Source: Pelagomonas calceolata (lineage: Eukaryota; Sar; Pelagophyceae; Pelagomonadales; Pelagomonadaceae). Taken from it: a stretch of 64,000 nt of DNA. The DNA is taken from assembly GCA_918797485.1 (NCBI GenBank), contig CAKKNE010000002.1, forward strand, positions 5,360,501-5,424,500, in the 5' to 3' direction. The notes under the pieces are model-generated. The model saw only the letters and a list, made by a program, of their open reading frames with translations, searched no databases and was not told where the DNA came from. Positions 24,001 to 29,421 of the stretch are shown piece by piece; the first letter of the stretch is position 1, and each line of letters opens with the position of its first letter. A program made the translations under genes and the position numbers.

Positions 24001-24745
24001 TACGGGCCGATCAACTCACCCTAGAAGCCGAGGCCGCCGTGCGCGTGCGTCGCATCGAGGCGGACTTCCAGGTCTTCGAGCAGGAGAAGCAGGTTCGTTT
24101 GGCTGCGTCTTGTTTGTTCTGGTGCCTTCGCCTTCGCCGCGGCACGCCATCGCCGCGGCGCGTTACGCCGTCGCCGCACCGCCCTACGCCGTCGCCGCGG
24201 CCCTTCACCTTCTTACGATCCCGCAGGCGACGATCGACGAGGAGCGGGCCGTCTTCGAGGCCAAACTGCAGAAGCTCGCCGACGAGGCGAATCGGAAGCT
24301 GGAGTTGCGGACGCGGGAGCTCGAACGCACGAAAGATTTGAGGAGGGAGGAATGCGACGCCGCCGAGAAGAAGGAGCGCGACGAGGAAGGCGCCGCGTCA
24401 AGTGCTACCTTAGCGAAGCACCGCGACATCCTCGACTCTATTGATCAGGAGATCGAGGGCGCGCGGGAGGCCGTCGAGAAACAACGAAAAGCGTACGAGG
24501 GCGAGCAGCGCGGCTTCTTCGACCGGCACGAGAGCCTCCAGATCCAGGTGATTGCCGATCGGCGGATCTCGGCGATCACGAACATCCGCCAGATCAGGAA
24601 AGAAACCCAAGCCAAAATTCGGGGCGACGAGAACAAGTGGCAGAACGACGCCGCGCGCTGGTTGAGTACTGGTAGGAGGAAGGTCGAGCTCAAGAAGCGC
24701 GAGGACGCGGACATGGAAGCTGCTAAAAGGCGGCGGGGGCAGTAG
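3..24745 (+). CDS. Giant multi-exon membrane protein (TIG/beta repeats, Cys-rich block, multi-TM, coiled-coil tail), 5' partial
   Basis: Open from the first bases of the window, so the 5' end lies outside. Proposed exons: 3-14144, 14327-15772, 15910-16060, 16178-16664, 16857-16988, 17280-~18148, 18397-18691, 18888-~19197, 19368-19749, 19964-20086, 20363-~20522, 20576-21119, 21220-21254, 21380-21529, 21772-21895, 22151-22585, 22813-23097, 23231-23719, 23808-24092, 24227-24745. Together they exceed 7,000 codons. Domain order: IPT/TIG folds and beta-strand repeats, a cysteine-rich CPxGxYC block, a long Cys-containing extracellular part, about 9-10 hydrophobic helices, then an acidic and charged coiled-coil tail. 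The layout recalls the cysteine-repeat modular proteins of alveolates and other giant algal surface proteins, but I cannot assign a family with certainty. Phases match at every junction except 16988-18397, where the exon 6/7 boundary is unsettled. Likely a cell-surface or flagellar protein; function unknown. Confidence 0.8.
300..10120 (+). other. Ectodomain of the giant protein: IPT/TIG domains and a degenerate beta-strand repeat
   Basis: IPT/TIG-like domains with the usual G-P-x-x-G-G-T turn and a paired-cysteine CxFG motif start near 300, 930, 3285, 3772, 4050, 8913, 9240 and 9497. Between about 1160 and 8750 a different unit recurs: a strand with F-x-L, then I-x-x-x-A-S, a helix ending in A-L-x-x-L, a G-x-G-x-V-x-V strand, W-x-V-x-F, and G-D-V-P-x-L. 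N-glycosylation sequons are frequent, as expected for a secreted or surface part. TIG folds are known from plexins, fibrocystin-like proteins and many protist surface proteins. The second repeat type I recognise only by its pattern. Confidence 0.7.
10127..12720 (+). other. Cysteine-rich GCC2/GCC3-like repeat block of the giant protein
   Basis: More than ten short units of the form C-P-x-G-x-Y/F-C-P and C-x-x-C-P-x-G follow each other, with six to eight cysteines per unit. This matches the GCC2/GCC3 (ephrin-receptor-like or TNFR-like) cysteine pattern. Similar but sparser cysteine motifs recur at 13900-14030 and 14620-14700. The block sits directly after the TIG region and before the membrane part, as in the cysteine-repeat modular proteins of apicomplexans and ciliates. 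Confidence 0.65.
14145..14326 (+). mobile_element. Introner-type intron A
   Basis: Phase-0 intron GTCGACGC...CACACAG. The 3' end carries the introner terminal sequence TGATTTCCACACAG. The 5' splice site is the start of the octamer just before CAGTGAGGAAATC. The flanking octamers (GTCGACGC and GGCACGAT) no longer match well, so this is an older copy. Confidence 0.65.
15773..15909 (+). mobile_element. Intron B, introner of the long-hairpin family
   Basis: Phase 0 on both sides (GTCACC...CACGCAG). Its 3' 120 bases match the 3' part of the intron at 21530-21771, including the GACACGAGTCGCGTCGACG segment and the GCCGCCACACGCAG end. No clear target duplication remains. Confidence 0.65.
16061..16177 (+). 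mobile_element. Introner C, GC-AG intron with target duplication
   Basis: The octamer GCATGGGC (16061-16068) precedes the element and GCATGTGG (16178-16185) follows its terminal CAG: 6 of 8 bases agree. The intron starts with the GC of the first octamer. Phase 1 matches on both sides and splicing restores a continuous G-M-W-R-Q reading. The alternative GT at 16073 also keeps frame but would leave an extra four codons. Confidence 0.7.
16665..16856 (+). mobile_element. Intron D, long-hairpin introner
   Basis: Phase-2 intron GTGCTACA...TCTCGCAG. Two arms form an imperfect hairpin: one around 16690-16742 (GTCGTGGGTCGTTT... to GGTCCGAAAC) and its reverse complement to about 16775. The rest (GACACGAGTCGCGTCGACG and CAACACTTC) is shared with the introns at 16989, 18149 and 21896. 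Confidence 0.7.
16989..17279 (+). mobile_element. Intron E, long-hairpin introner, longest of the set
   Basis: Phase-2 intron GTGCGATC...CGCGCAG, 291 nt. It starts with TTTTGAAGTGT and the reverse complement of the GACACGAGTCGCGTCGATGGCG segment, then GGTCGTGGGTGGTTTC, so it carries the outer arm that other copies show only at their 3' end. That defines terminal arms of about 90-100 bp for the complete element. Confidence 0.65.
18149..18396 (+). mobile_element. Intron F, long-hairpin introner; 5' splice site not settled
   Basis: Contains the clearest hairpin of the family. One arm is about 18206-18269 (GCCGTGGGTGGTTTC to CGGACCGCGTCG), and its complement is about 18275-18330 (GACGCGGTCCGAAG to GCCACCCACG). 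The 3' end is CTCCGCGCAG. The following exon reads only in phase 1, which needs a GC 5' splice site at 18149 or 18161. A near-duplicate octamer pair (GCACGACC and GTACGACC) would put it in phase 2, which runs into a stop. Confidence 0.5.
18692..18887 (+). mobile_element. Intron G, long-hairpin introner
   Basis: Phase-2 intron GTCGGCGA...CCGCGCAG. The inner segment GAGTGGGTGGTCTC...GAGCTGTTTCGGACC matches one hairpin arm of introns D-F. GTCGGCGA at the 5' site resembles GTCGTCGA just after the 3' site (7 of 8), offset by one base. Confidence 0.6.
19198..19367 (+). mobile_element. Intron H, introner sharing its start with intron M
   Basis: Phase-0 intron ending GACGCAG. Its body begins CAGTGACTCAGCGTGATTTCC and is nearly identical over about 60 bases to the intron at 21255. 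The 5' site is either the octamer GCGAACGT at 19198 (GC) or GTCAGTGA at 19204 (GT); both are in phase. Confidence 0.6.
19750..19963 (+). mobile_element. Introner I, GC-AG intron with exact 8-bp target duplication
   Basis: The octamer GCATGGAG occurs at 19750-19757 and again at 19964-19971 directly after the terminal CACAG. Starting the intron at the GC of the first copy gives phase 1 on both sides and restores N-S-M-E-W across the joint. A GT-AG alternative at 19816 also keeps frame but inserts about 22 unrelated codons. The body contains the GTGGGTGGTTTC and GAGCCGTTTCGGAC hairpin-arm sequences. Confidence 0.75.
20087..20362 (+). mobile_element. Introner J, GC-AG intron inside a transmembrane helix
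   Basis: Octamers GCACGTGC (20087-20094) and GCATGTAC (20363-20370) flank the element and agree at 6 of 8 positions. The element starts CAGTGTCAAACTTCAAG and ends GTTGATTTCCACGCAG. Phase 1 on both sides; the joined exons give one continuous hydrophobic helix. At 276 nt it also contains an inner region rich in short inverted segments. Confidence 0.7.
20523..20575 (+). mobile_element. Short introner-like intron K
   Basis: The 3' site CGCGCAG at 20575 and phase 2 of the next exon are clear. The element body starts CAGCGTCTGAACTTCAAC as in intron L. The 5' site is uncertain: GC at 20523 or GT at 20498 both give phase 2. If the first is right the intron is only 53 nt. Confidence 0.45.
21120..21219 (+). 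mobile_element. Introner L
   Basis: Phase-0 intron GTCTGACG then CAGCGTCTGAACTTCAAG, ending CCCACGCAG. The 8-nt spacing between the 5' splice site and the CAG start of the element follows the same rule as the copies with clear target duplications, although the 3' octamer GAGACGCA no longer matches. Confidence 0.6.
21255..21379 (+). mobile_element. Introner M with target duplication
   Basis: Octamers GTTCATGT (21255-21262) and GTCCAAGT (21380-21387) agree at 6 of 8 positions. The element starts CAGTGACTCGGCGTG and ends CTCCGCGCAG. Phase 2 on both sides. The spliced product continues a hydrophobic helix. A GT at 21261 is an in-phase alternative. Confidence 0.65.
21530..21771 (+). mobile_element. 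Intron N, long-hairpin introner
   Basis: Phase-2 intron GTGCGTAT...CCACACGCAG. It contains both hairpin arms: TTTGAGGCCGTTCGGACCG, and CGACGCGGTCCGAATCGG with CCAGAGACCACCCATCG. Its outer arm carries CACGCCATCGATGCGCGTCG on one side and GACGCGAGTCGCGTCGACG on the other. Splicing restores the R-W-M-M-N reading. Confidence 0.7.
21896..22150 (+). mobile_element. Introner O, target duplication 7/8, apparently composite
   Basis: Octamers GTGACGAT (21896-21903) and GTCACGAT (22151-22158) flank CTGTGCGGAAATC...GATTTCCACACAG. Phase 0 on both sides; splicing restores L-L-V-T-M-G. Inside the TIR-bearing ends lies a segment of the other family (GACGCGGTCCGAATTC, AAGAAACCACGCTCATGG, CACGAGTCGCGTCGACGG), as if one introner had inserted into another. 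Confidence 0.75.
22586..22812 (+). mobile_element. Intron P, third intron family, largest member
   Basis: Phase-0 intron GTTTGTTTTGCGGCGTC...GCAACGCAG. The 5' end resembles the three introns downstream and the body repeats CTACACGCCATCGACG and CTACACGCCGTCGCCGCG units. No target duplication seen. Confidence 0.6.
23098..23230 (+). mobile_element. Intron Q, third intron family
   Basis: Phase-0 intron starting GTTCGTGTTCCGGCGTC and ending CACCCCATCGCAG. The body has tandem units of the CCATCGCCGCGGCGCCGTACG type. Confidence 0.65.
23720..23807 (+). mobile_element. Intron R, third intron family
   Basis: Phase-0 intron, 88 nt, starting CAG|GTTCGTCTGGCGGCG and ending ACAATCCCGCAG. It is a shorter version of introns Q and S with fewer CGCCGTCGCCGCGG units, which suggests that size differences come from unit number. 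Confidence 0.7.
24093..24226 (+). mobile_element. Intron S, third intron family
   Basis: Phase-0 intron starting CAG|GTTCGTTTGGCTGCG and ending ACGATCCCGCAG. About four imperfect units around CGCCGTCGCCGC lie in its middle. It shares both ends with intron R. Confidence 0.7.
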
Positions 24746-24926
24746 GCTTGCTGCTATTCATTGTGTAAGAATTATAGATATTATTAACATGGCTGTTCGT
24801 TCGTCCGTAGTCCGTTGTGGGGGCGCCGGCGCGCACGCGCGTCGGGGACGGCTGTTCGCTCACGCACCGACTCTCGGCTCGCACGAATCGTCCGTGAACC
24901 CGTGCGGTCGCGGTCTTCAGCGTGGT
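24746..24926. other. Spacer after the giant gene
   Basis: About 180 bases with an AT-rich start (24760-24792) that may hold the 3' processing signals of the giant gene. No gene seen. The last bases contain TCTTCAGCGTGGT, a 13-base copy of a sequence inside the adjacent NSUN5 fragment (near 25087), at the outer break of the inverted repeat. Confidence 0.5.
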
Positions 24927-25156
24927 ACGGCGTCGTAGACCGCGACGAGCAGCAGCTGCGCGTCGCCGCCGGCCTTCTCCCGCAGGCCCGTCGCCGCGAT
25001 GGCTGTTTCCAACGCTTTGCGGTGCCGCCGCACCTCGGAGACGAGCGCCACGGTCCTCGGCGGGTTCTGTGTCTTGTAGGCTGCCGTCTTCAGCGTGGTG
25101 CGGCCGCCGTCGACCGCTTTGAGGCATTTTGCCGCGTCGCGGTAGTGGGACGCCAT
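24927..25156 (-). pseudogene. Truncated copy of the NSUN5 first exon
   Basis: Starts with the same M-A-S-H-Y-R-D-A-A reading as the intact gene at 29192 and stays parallel to it for about 76 codons to A-V-Y-D-A-V, then runs into unrelated sequence. The methyltransferase domain is absent, so it cannot encode an enzyme. It differs from the intact copy by a handful of substitutions, so the duplication is recent. Confidence 0.8.
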
Positions 25157-25378
25157 CTGTTCGCTCCGAGGGCCCTAATTGGCGCCGGCCATCGCCGCCC
25201 TGCCGGCGCCTCGGGTTTTCCTGTAACCCGGTACTAGAGGCAAAAAACAAACAAAAAATCAAGAGTCGCATTGATCGACCCACTGGTAGGTAAAGCTACC
25301 GGGTACAGGTCGTAGGATCGAAACCTACAGTTGCAATACAAGCTTCTTGATGCATTCGTAGATGTCTGCTACGAAGTC

Positions 25379-25446
25379 ACAAACTTGGCGCAGCGGTAAA
25401 AGCTCTAACAGGATTTTCTGTCAGCGCGGTGTTCCATTCACGTGGA
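25379..25446 (+). other. tRNA-like internal-promoter motif pair in left arm
   Basis: TGGCGCAGCGG at 25386-25396 fits a Pol III A box exactly, and GTTCCATTC at 25431-25439 is one base from a B box, at tRNA-like spacing. I could not close an acceptor stem, so this is at best a tRNA-derived relic. A separate perfect 5-bp stem with 7-nt loop (GTAGG-ATCGAAA-CCTAC) lies just upstream near 25310. The same signals occur mirrored in the right arm at about 28914-28983. Confidence 0.2.
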
Positions 25447-25858
25447 AACGTTCGGCCCATACTCGCTAGCGGCTCTTCTTTTTTTGCTCCCTGGGTGCTC
25501 GGACCCTCGGACCGCGCTTTGACGCTGGCTTGGGGCGAGGTAGGACCCCTATGGTGGCTGTACGACCCCACTCCGTCCACGCGCCCCAATTTCATCAAAG
25601 GCAGGATTCCGCGGACGAAACGCACACGGTCAACCGAGGGTCCTATCTTGGGACGCAGAGTGACGTGGGAGGCGTCTAGATCACCCGCCAACGCGAGGAC
25701 AAGCCATGGGGCTAGGCGCACAAGACGAAGGGCCCACCGGCGCGATCGTAAGAAGCAACAACAGTTATATATCTAAGAGCCCGCAGATTCAGCAGCGTCG
25801 AACCGGACCCACAGCCGCCGAGGCACGGCGACCACCGGCGCCGACGCGGGCGACAGAG

Positions 25859-26236
25859 TCACGACGAGCCCGAGGGGGGCGCCGCCGGCTTCCGCGCGCG
25901 CGAGAATTTTTTGCACTGCCGCAGCGCGCGGCCCAGCGGGCTCGGGGAGCCCTGCTCGGCGCCCGCGCCGTCGTCGCCCCCGGCCGCCGGCGTCGTCGTC
26001 GCGCCCGCGCTGTTCGCGCGGGTGGCGTCGACGCCGCCGGATGTTGAAGACGACGACGACGAGCCGCTCCGCTCACAGGCCTCGTCGGCGACGCCCGTCG
26101 GCGACGACGATGACGTCTCGGCAGCCTTCGGTTGTCGCACGACGCGCGATTGCTGCTCTCCGCTTGGCTGCTCCGCCTTGTCCGTCACACGAGGCGCATT
26201 GCTGGCAGCTTTTTTCGCCTTGCGGAAGAATGACAT
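25859..26236 (-). CDS. Hypothetical Ser/Ala-rich small protein
   Basis: A 125-codon frame starting M-S-F-F-R-K-A-K-K with a basic amphipathic N-terminus, a long serine-rich and acidic middle, and a basic C-terminus. The last 17-18 codons and the stop lie inside the inverted-repeat arm, and the same C-terminal codons survive alone at the inner edge of the right arm (28449-28500). That implies this gene once stood directly upstream of NSUN5. No family recognised. Confidence 0.4.
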   Translation of the reverse strand: MSFFRKAKKAASNAPRVTDKAEQPSGEQQSRVVRQPKAAETSSSSPTGVADEACERSGSSSSSSTSGGVDATRANSAGATTTPAAGGDDGAGAEQGSPSPLGRALRQCKKFSRARKPAAPPSGSS

Positions 26237-26620
26237 ATGTCAGTAGCGTGTCCTGCACCGCAGTGCTCGCGACTCAACTGCTGCTGCTCGTGAGCGCAGT
26301 GAGAGCACAATTCGAGTCGTGAGGCTGGCAAACTTGAACGGGCATGGCCCGCCCCAGGATGGATCCTCTCGCCGGGCGATCTTTCGCGGGAGATCATCGA
26401 AGCGTCGAAAAGACACAGACACGTCTTCTTGGGGCGCGGGTTTTGGTCAGGTCATTGTGGACTCATTTGCCGACAGCGCCTTCAGGCGACCAGCGAACAA
26501 CTCACGCGAGTTGCATACGGTAGCCCAAGGTCGCGGCGCGTGATCTGGACCGCGGCGCGCACTCGCGCATCTCGATTCTCGACCTAGAAATTTGACATAG
26601 AAGGCTTTCTGGCTCCCATC
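26237..26620. other. Intergenic region without recognised gene
   Basis: About 380 bases between the divergent small genes at 26236 and 26621. No convincing frame. Probably the shared promoter region, but it lacks the GCTAGCG motif seen at other promoters. Confidence 0.4.
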
Positions 26621-27115
26621 ATGCAGGACGGCGACGCGACGGACACGGCACGCTCGCAGAAGCGCGAGACGCCCGAGGACACGGACACGGCCCAGGAACC
26701 GGAGCGTCGTGTCCGGCCGCGCGAGACGCCCGTGGGCGCGGCCTCGGCCGCGGCGCCGGAGACCGAAGAAGAGGTCGAGAACGCGCCCGCCAAGGCCGAG
26801 TCCAACAACGGCGACGCGGTCGAAGACAAGGACGGCGAGGACGGCGACACGGTCGCCACAGCGCCTCCAGCGCAGCCGCGCACCAGGGTGTGGTACTCGC
26901 GTGTTCGGGGACTCACCGACGCTGAGCGGGCCGTCCAAAGCAGGGTGAACAATCCTTTCGATGGACCGATGCGCGGACAACTGCCCCCCGTCACTCCCTT
27001 CGACGACGCGCCCCGGATCGGGCGCCCGGCCCGCTGGGTCCGGGAGGAAGTCGAAGTGGAGACCGGACGCGTGGTGAGCCAGGAGCCGATCGAGGGCGAG
27101 CCCCCCCGACATTGA
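26621..27115 (+). CDS. Hypothetical acidic protein
   Basis: 164 codons. The N-terminal 85 residues are low complexity and rich in Glu, Asp, Thr, Pro and Ala. The C-terminal 75 residues look more ordered, with R-V-W-Y-S-R-V-R-G-L-T-D-A-E-R and a proline-rich end. Strand choice rests on composition; the opposite strand is also open. No family recognised. Confidence 0.45.
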   Translation: MQDGDATDTARSQKRETPEDTDTAQEPERRVRPRETPVGAASAAAPETEEEVENAPAKAESNNGDAVEDKDGEDGDTVATAPPAQPRTRVWYSRVRGLTDAERAVQSRVNNPFDGPMRGQLPPVTPFDDAPRIGRPARWVREEVEVETGRVVSQEPIEGEPPRH

Positions 27116-27159
27116 ATCCCGTGCCCTTCCCTCCGTACTAAAGAAGCACTATATAGCCC

Positions 27160-27179
27160 CTAGCGTAGTGAGACACTAG
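27160..27179 (+). promoter_or_regulatory. GCTAGCG...GACACTAG promoter motif
   Basis: CTAGCGTAGTGAGACACTAG, about 190 bp upstream of the ankyrin gene start at 27367. Confidence 0.6.
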
Positions 27180-27366
27180 AATCCGCAGTGCTGAGAGCAC
27201 CGTGCCCAAACGCAATATACGTGTGCCACTGGCAAGGCAGGCTTCGTGCCGCTCTCACAGCCGTCTGCGCCGATAGAGCGAAACGCTGGCGCGCGGGATG
27301 CCGGAGGTCTAGCTGAGACCCGAGGCTGATCAGCTGACGCTGGGCGGCGCTGTCCACGACAGAATC

Positions 27367-28059
27367 ATGGAGTCGGAGGATGACGGCGAGCGGCCGGGCC
27401 CAATACACGACGCTGCCATCGAATGCGACGTTGAAGCGTTACGAAGCGAGCTCGCGCGGGGCGTGTCGGCGAATCAACGCATCCCAGGCAATGACAACAC
27501 GCCCCTCCATTGGCTCTGCTATAGCGACAAGGCCGACTGGGCGATAGGCGGAGCAGAGTGCTTCCACGTGCTCCTGGCCGCAGGAGCCGATATCAACGCA
27601 GCTTGCGACATCTTTGGTGACACGCCGCTATCCGTGGCAGCTTGTAGAGTGCACCCCAGCTTACAACTGCTCCTCGAGGCAGGGGCTGACGTGAACTTGA
27701 GGCCCCCCGATCAACTTGAGGGCGGCCCCTGGAATTTAACGGCCCTGGAGAAGGTAATTATGTGCCGCGGGTACGGAGCTCGCCGTCGCCGCGCCTACCC
27801 AATTCTTCTCCGTGCGGGCTCTGAACTCCCCACGGCTCAATTCATGCAAGGCGAGCGCGACCGCCTCGGCAATGGGAATGGACAGGGCGTCTTCAGTGAG
27901 CCTTACATTGAGAAGGTGATAACCGCCGGCAGCCTCGCGAACTACGAACGCCTTCACCTTACGAAGCTCACTAGCATGTTCCAGCCGAAGTTCCCGTTTC
28001 TGCCGAAGGAAGTCATCCAGCGCGTCGTCGAATTCTGGTCTCACGCGGGTGATTACTAG
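27367..28059 (+). CDS. Ankyrin-repeat protein
   Basis: 230 codons. At least three ankyrin repeats are visible (residues about 12-45, 46-85 and 88-125), with T-P-L-H-W-L-C, A-G-A-D-I-N-A and G-D-T-P-L-S-V-A-A motifs. The C-terminal 35 residues (F-P-F-L-P-K-E-V-I-Q-R-V-V-E-F-W) form a conserved-looking helical end. Ankyrin repeats mediate protein binding; no catalytic domain is present. The gene sits in the spacer of the inverted repeat and has its own upstream promoter motif. Confidence 0.8.
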   Translation: MESEDDGERPGPIHDAAIECDVEALRSELARGVSANQRIPGNDNTPLHWLCYSDKADWAIGGAECFHVLLAAGADINAACDIFGDTPLSVAACRVHPSLQLLLEAGADVNLRPPDQLEGGPWNLTALEKVIMCRGYGARRRRAYPILLRAGSELPTAQFMQGERDRLGNGNGQGVFSEPYIEKVITAGSLANYERLHLTKLTSMFQPKFPFLPKEVIQRVVEFWSHAGDY

Positions 28060-28104
28060 TCACGGTACCTAGGGGCGCGCGCGTAACGTGTTGTTCTTGT
28101 ATTC

Positions 28105-28440
28105 GATATCTGAGTGCTGAGGACTAACTAGCTCGCGAATCGCGCGCGTCGCCGGAGTGCTGAGGACTAGCTGCCAACCGAAAACGCCAAAACTGTCACA
28201 TGCGCGGAAGCCGCCTCGGGCTCGTCGTGACTTTGTATTGCGCTATCTGAGTGCTGAGGACTAGCTAGCCCGCGGGACGCGTGTCACCAGAGTGCTGAGG
28301 ACTAGCTAGCAACCGAACAGAAGATCGAACAAAAACCGTAGAAAACCCGCACGATAGAATTCATTGCTCTATCTGAGTGCTGAGGACTAGCTAGCGAGCT
28401 GGACACGGCGTCGCTGGAGTGCTGAGGACTTGCTAGCCAA
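28105..28440. repeat. Tandem repeat block of GAGTGCTGAGGACTAGCTAGC
   Basis: Six copies of the 21-mer occur at 28112, 28155, 28249, 28290, 28373 and 28416. They pair up into three larger units of about 130 bases, each beginning CTATCTGAGTGCTGAGG and ending CTAGC-AACCGAA or similar. Fragments of the inverted-repeat inner edge (CCTCGGGCTCGTCGTGACTTTG) are also repeated here. The block abuts the inner end of the right arm. Confidence 0.85.
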
Positions 28441-28448
28441 CCCAAAAC

Positions 28449-29421
28449 GCAAAAAATTCTCGCGCGCGCGGAAGCCGGCGGCGCCCCCCTCGGGCTCGTC
28501 GTGACTTTGTCGCCCGCTCCGGCGCTGGTGGTTGCCGCGCCTCGGCGGCCTTGGGTTCGGCTCGACGCTGCTGATTCTGCGGCTCTTAGATATATAACTG
28601 TTGTTGCTTTTACGATCGCGCCGGTGGGCCCTTCGTCTTGTGCGCCTAGCCCCATGGCTTGTCCTCGCGTTGGCGGGTGATCTAGACGCCTCCCACGTCA
28701 CTCTGCGTCCCAAGATAGGACCCTCGGTTGACCGTGTGCGTTTCGTCCGCGGAATCCTGCCTTTGATGAAATTGGGGCGCGTGGACGGAGTGGGGTCGTA
28801 CAGCCACCATAGGGGTCCTACCTCGCCCCAAGCCAGCGTCAAAGCGCGGTCCGAGGGTCCGAGCACCCAGGGAGCAAAAAAAGAAGAGCCGCTAGCGAGT
28901 ATGGGCCGAACGTTTCCACGTGAATGGAACACCGCGCTGACAGAAAATCCTGTTAGAGCTTTTACCGCTGCGCCAAGTTTGTGACTTCGTAGCGCACACA
29001 TTCCATAAAAGCTTGTATTGCAACTGTAGGTTTCGATCCTACGACCTGTACCCGGTAGCTTTACCTACCAGTGGGTCGATCAATGCGACTCTTGATTTTT
29101 TGTTTGTTTTTTGCCTCTAGTACCGGGTTACAGGAAAACCCGAGGCGCGGCGGCGATGGCCGGCGCCAATTAGGGCCCTCGGAGCGAACAGATGGCGTCC
29201 CACTACCGCGACGCGGCAAAATGCCTCAAAGCGGTCGACGGCGGCCGCACCACGCTGAAGACGGCAGCCTACAAGACGCAGAACCCGCCGAGGACCGTGG
29301 CGCTCGTCTCCGAGGTGCGCCGGCATCGCAAGGCGTTGGAAACGGCCATCGCGGCGACGGGCCTGCGGGAGAAGGCCGGCGGCGACGCGCAGCTGCTGCT
29401 CGTGGCGGTCTACGACGCCGT
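28449..29421. repeat. Right arm of the ~1 kb inverted duplication
   Basis: Reverse complement of 24927-25914. From the inner edge it holds the last codons and stop of the small gene seen at 25859, a spacer with the mirrored tRNA-like boxes, and the first 230 bases of the intact NSUN5 gene. Confidence 0.85.

Larger units (their letters stand above)
22813..24745 (+). other. Cytoplasmic coiled-coil tail of the giant protein
   Basis: Four exons encode a tail rich in Glu, Arg and Lys with long heptad-like stretches, especially 24230-24730, where helices rich in A-E-K-R run without proline to the stop at 24743-24745. Acidic patches (serine/aspartate clusters near 22855 and 23445) precede basic helices. 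All three introns inside the tail belong to one sequence family (GTTCGT start, CCCGCAG or ATCGCAG end). Confidence 0.65.
24927..25914. repeat. Left arm of a ~1 kb inverted duplication
   Basis: Reverse complement of 28449-29421 with only a few percent difference by eye. It contains, reading on the - strand, the 3' end of a small gene (stop near 25859), about 700 bases of spacer, and the first 230 bases of an NSUN5-type coding region. The outer end breaks inside NSUN5 at a short microhomology. Confidence 0.85.

Noticed and set aside
25300-25446. True tRNA gene in the inverted-repeat arms
   Set aside because: A and B box-like words and one T-arm-like hairpin are present, but no acceptor stem or standard anticodon arm can be closed.
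25429-25776. 115-codon frame in the left arm, also present in the right arm (28387-29001, - strand)
   Set aside because: Its conservation is explained by the near-identical DNA of the duplication. Composition shows no domain and its position is the spacer upstream of NSUN5.
24927-29421. A large TIR transposon bounded by the inverted repeat
   Set aside because: The arms are pieces of host genes (NSUN5 and its neighbour). I see no transposase and no target duplication at the outer ends, so an inverted duplication is simpler.
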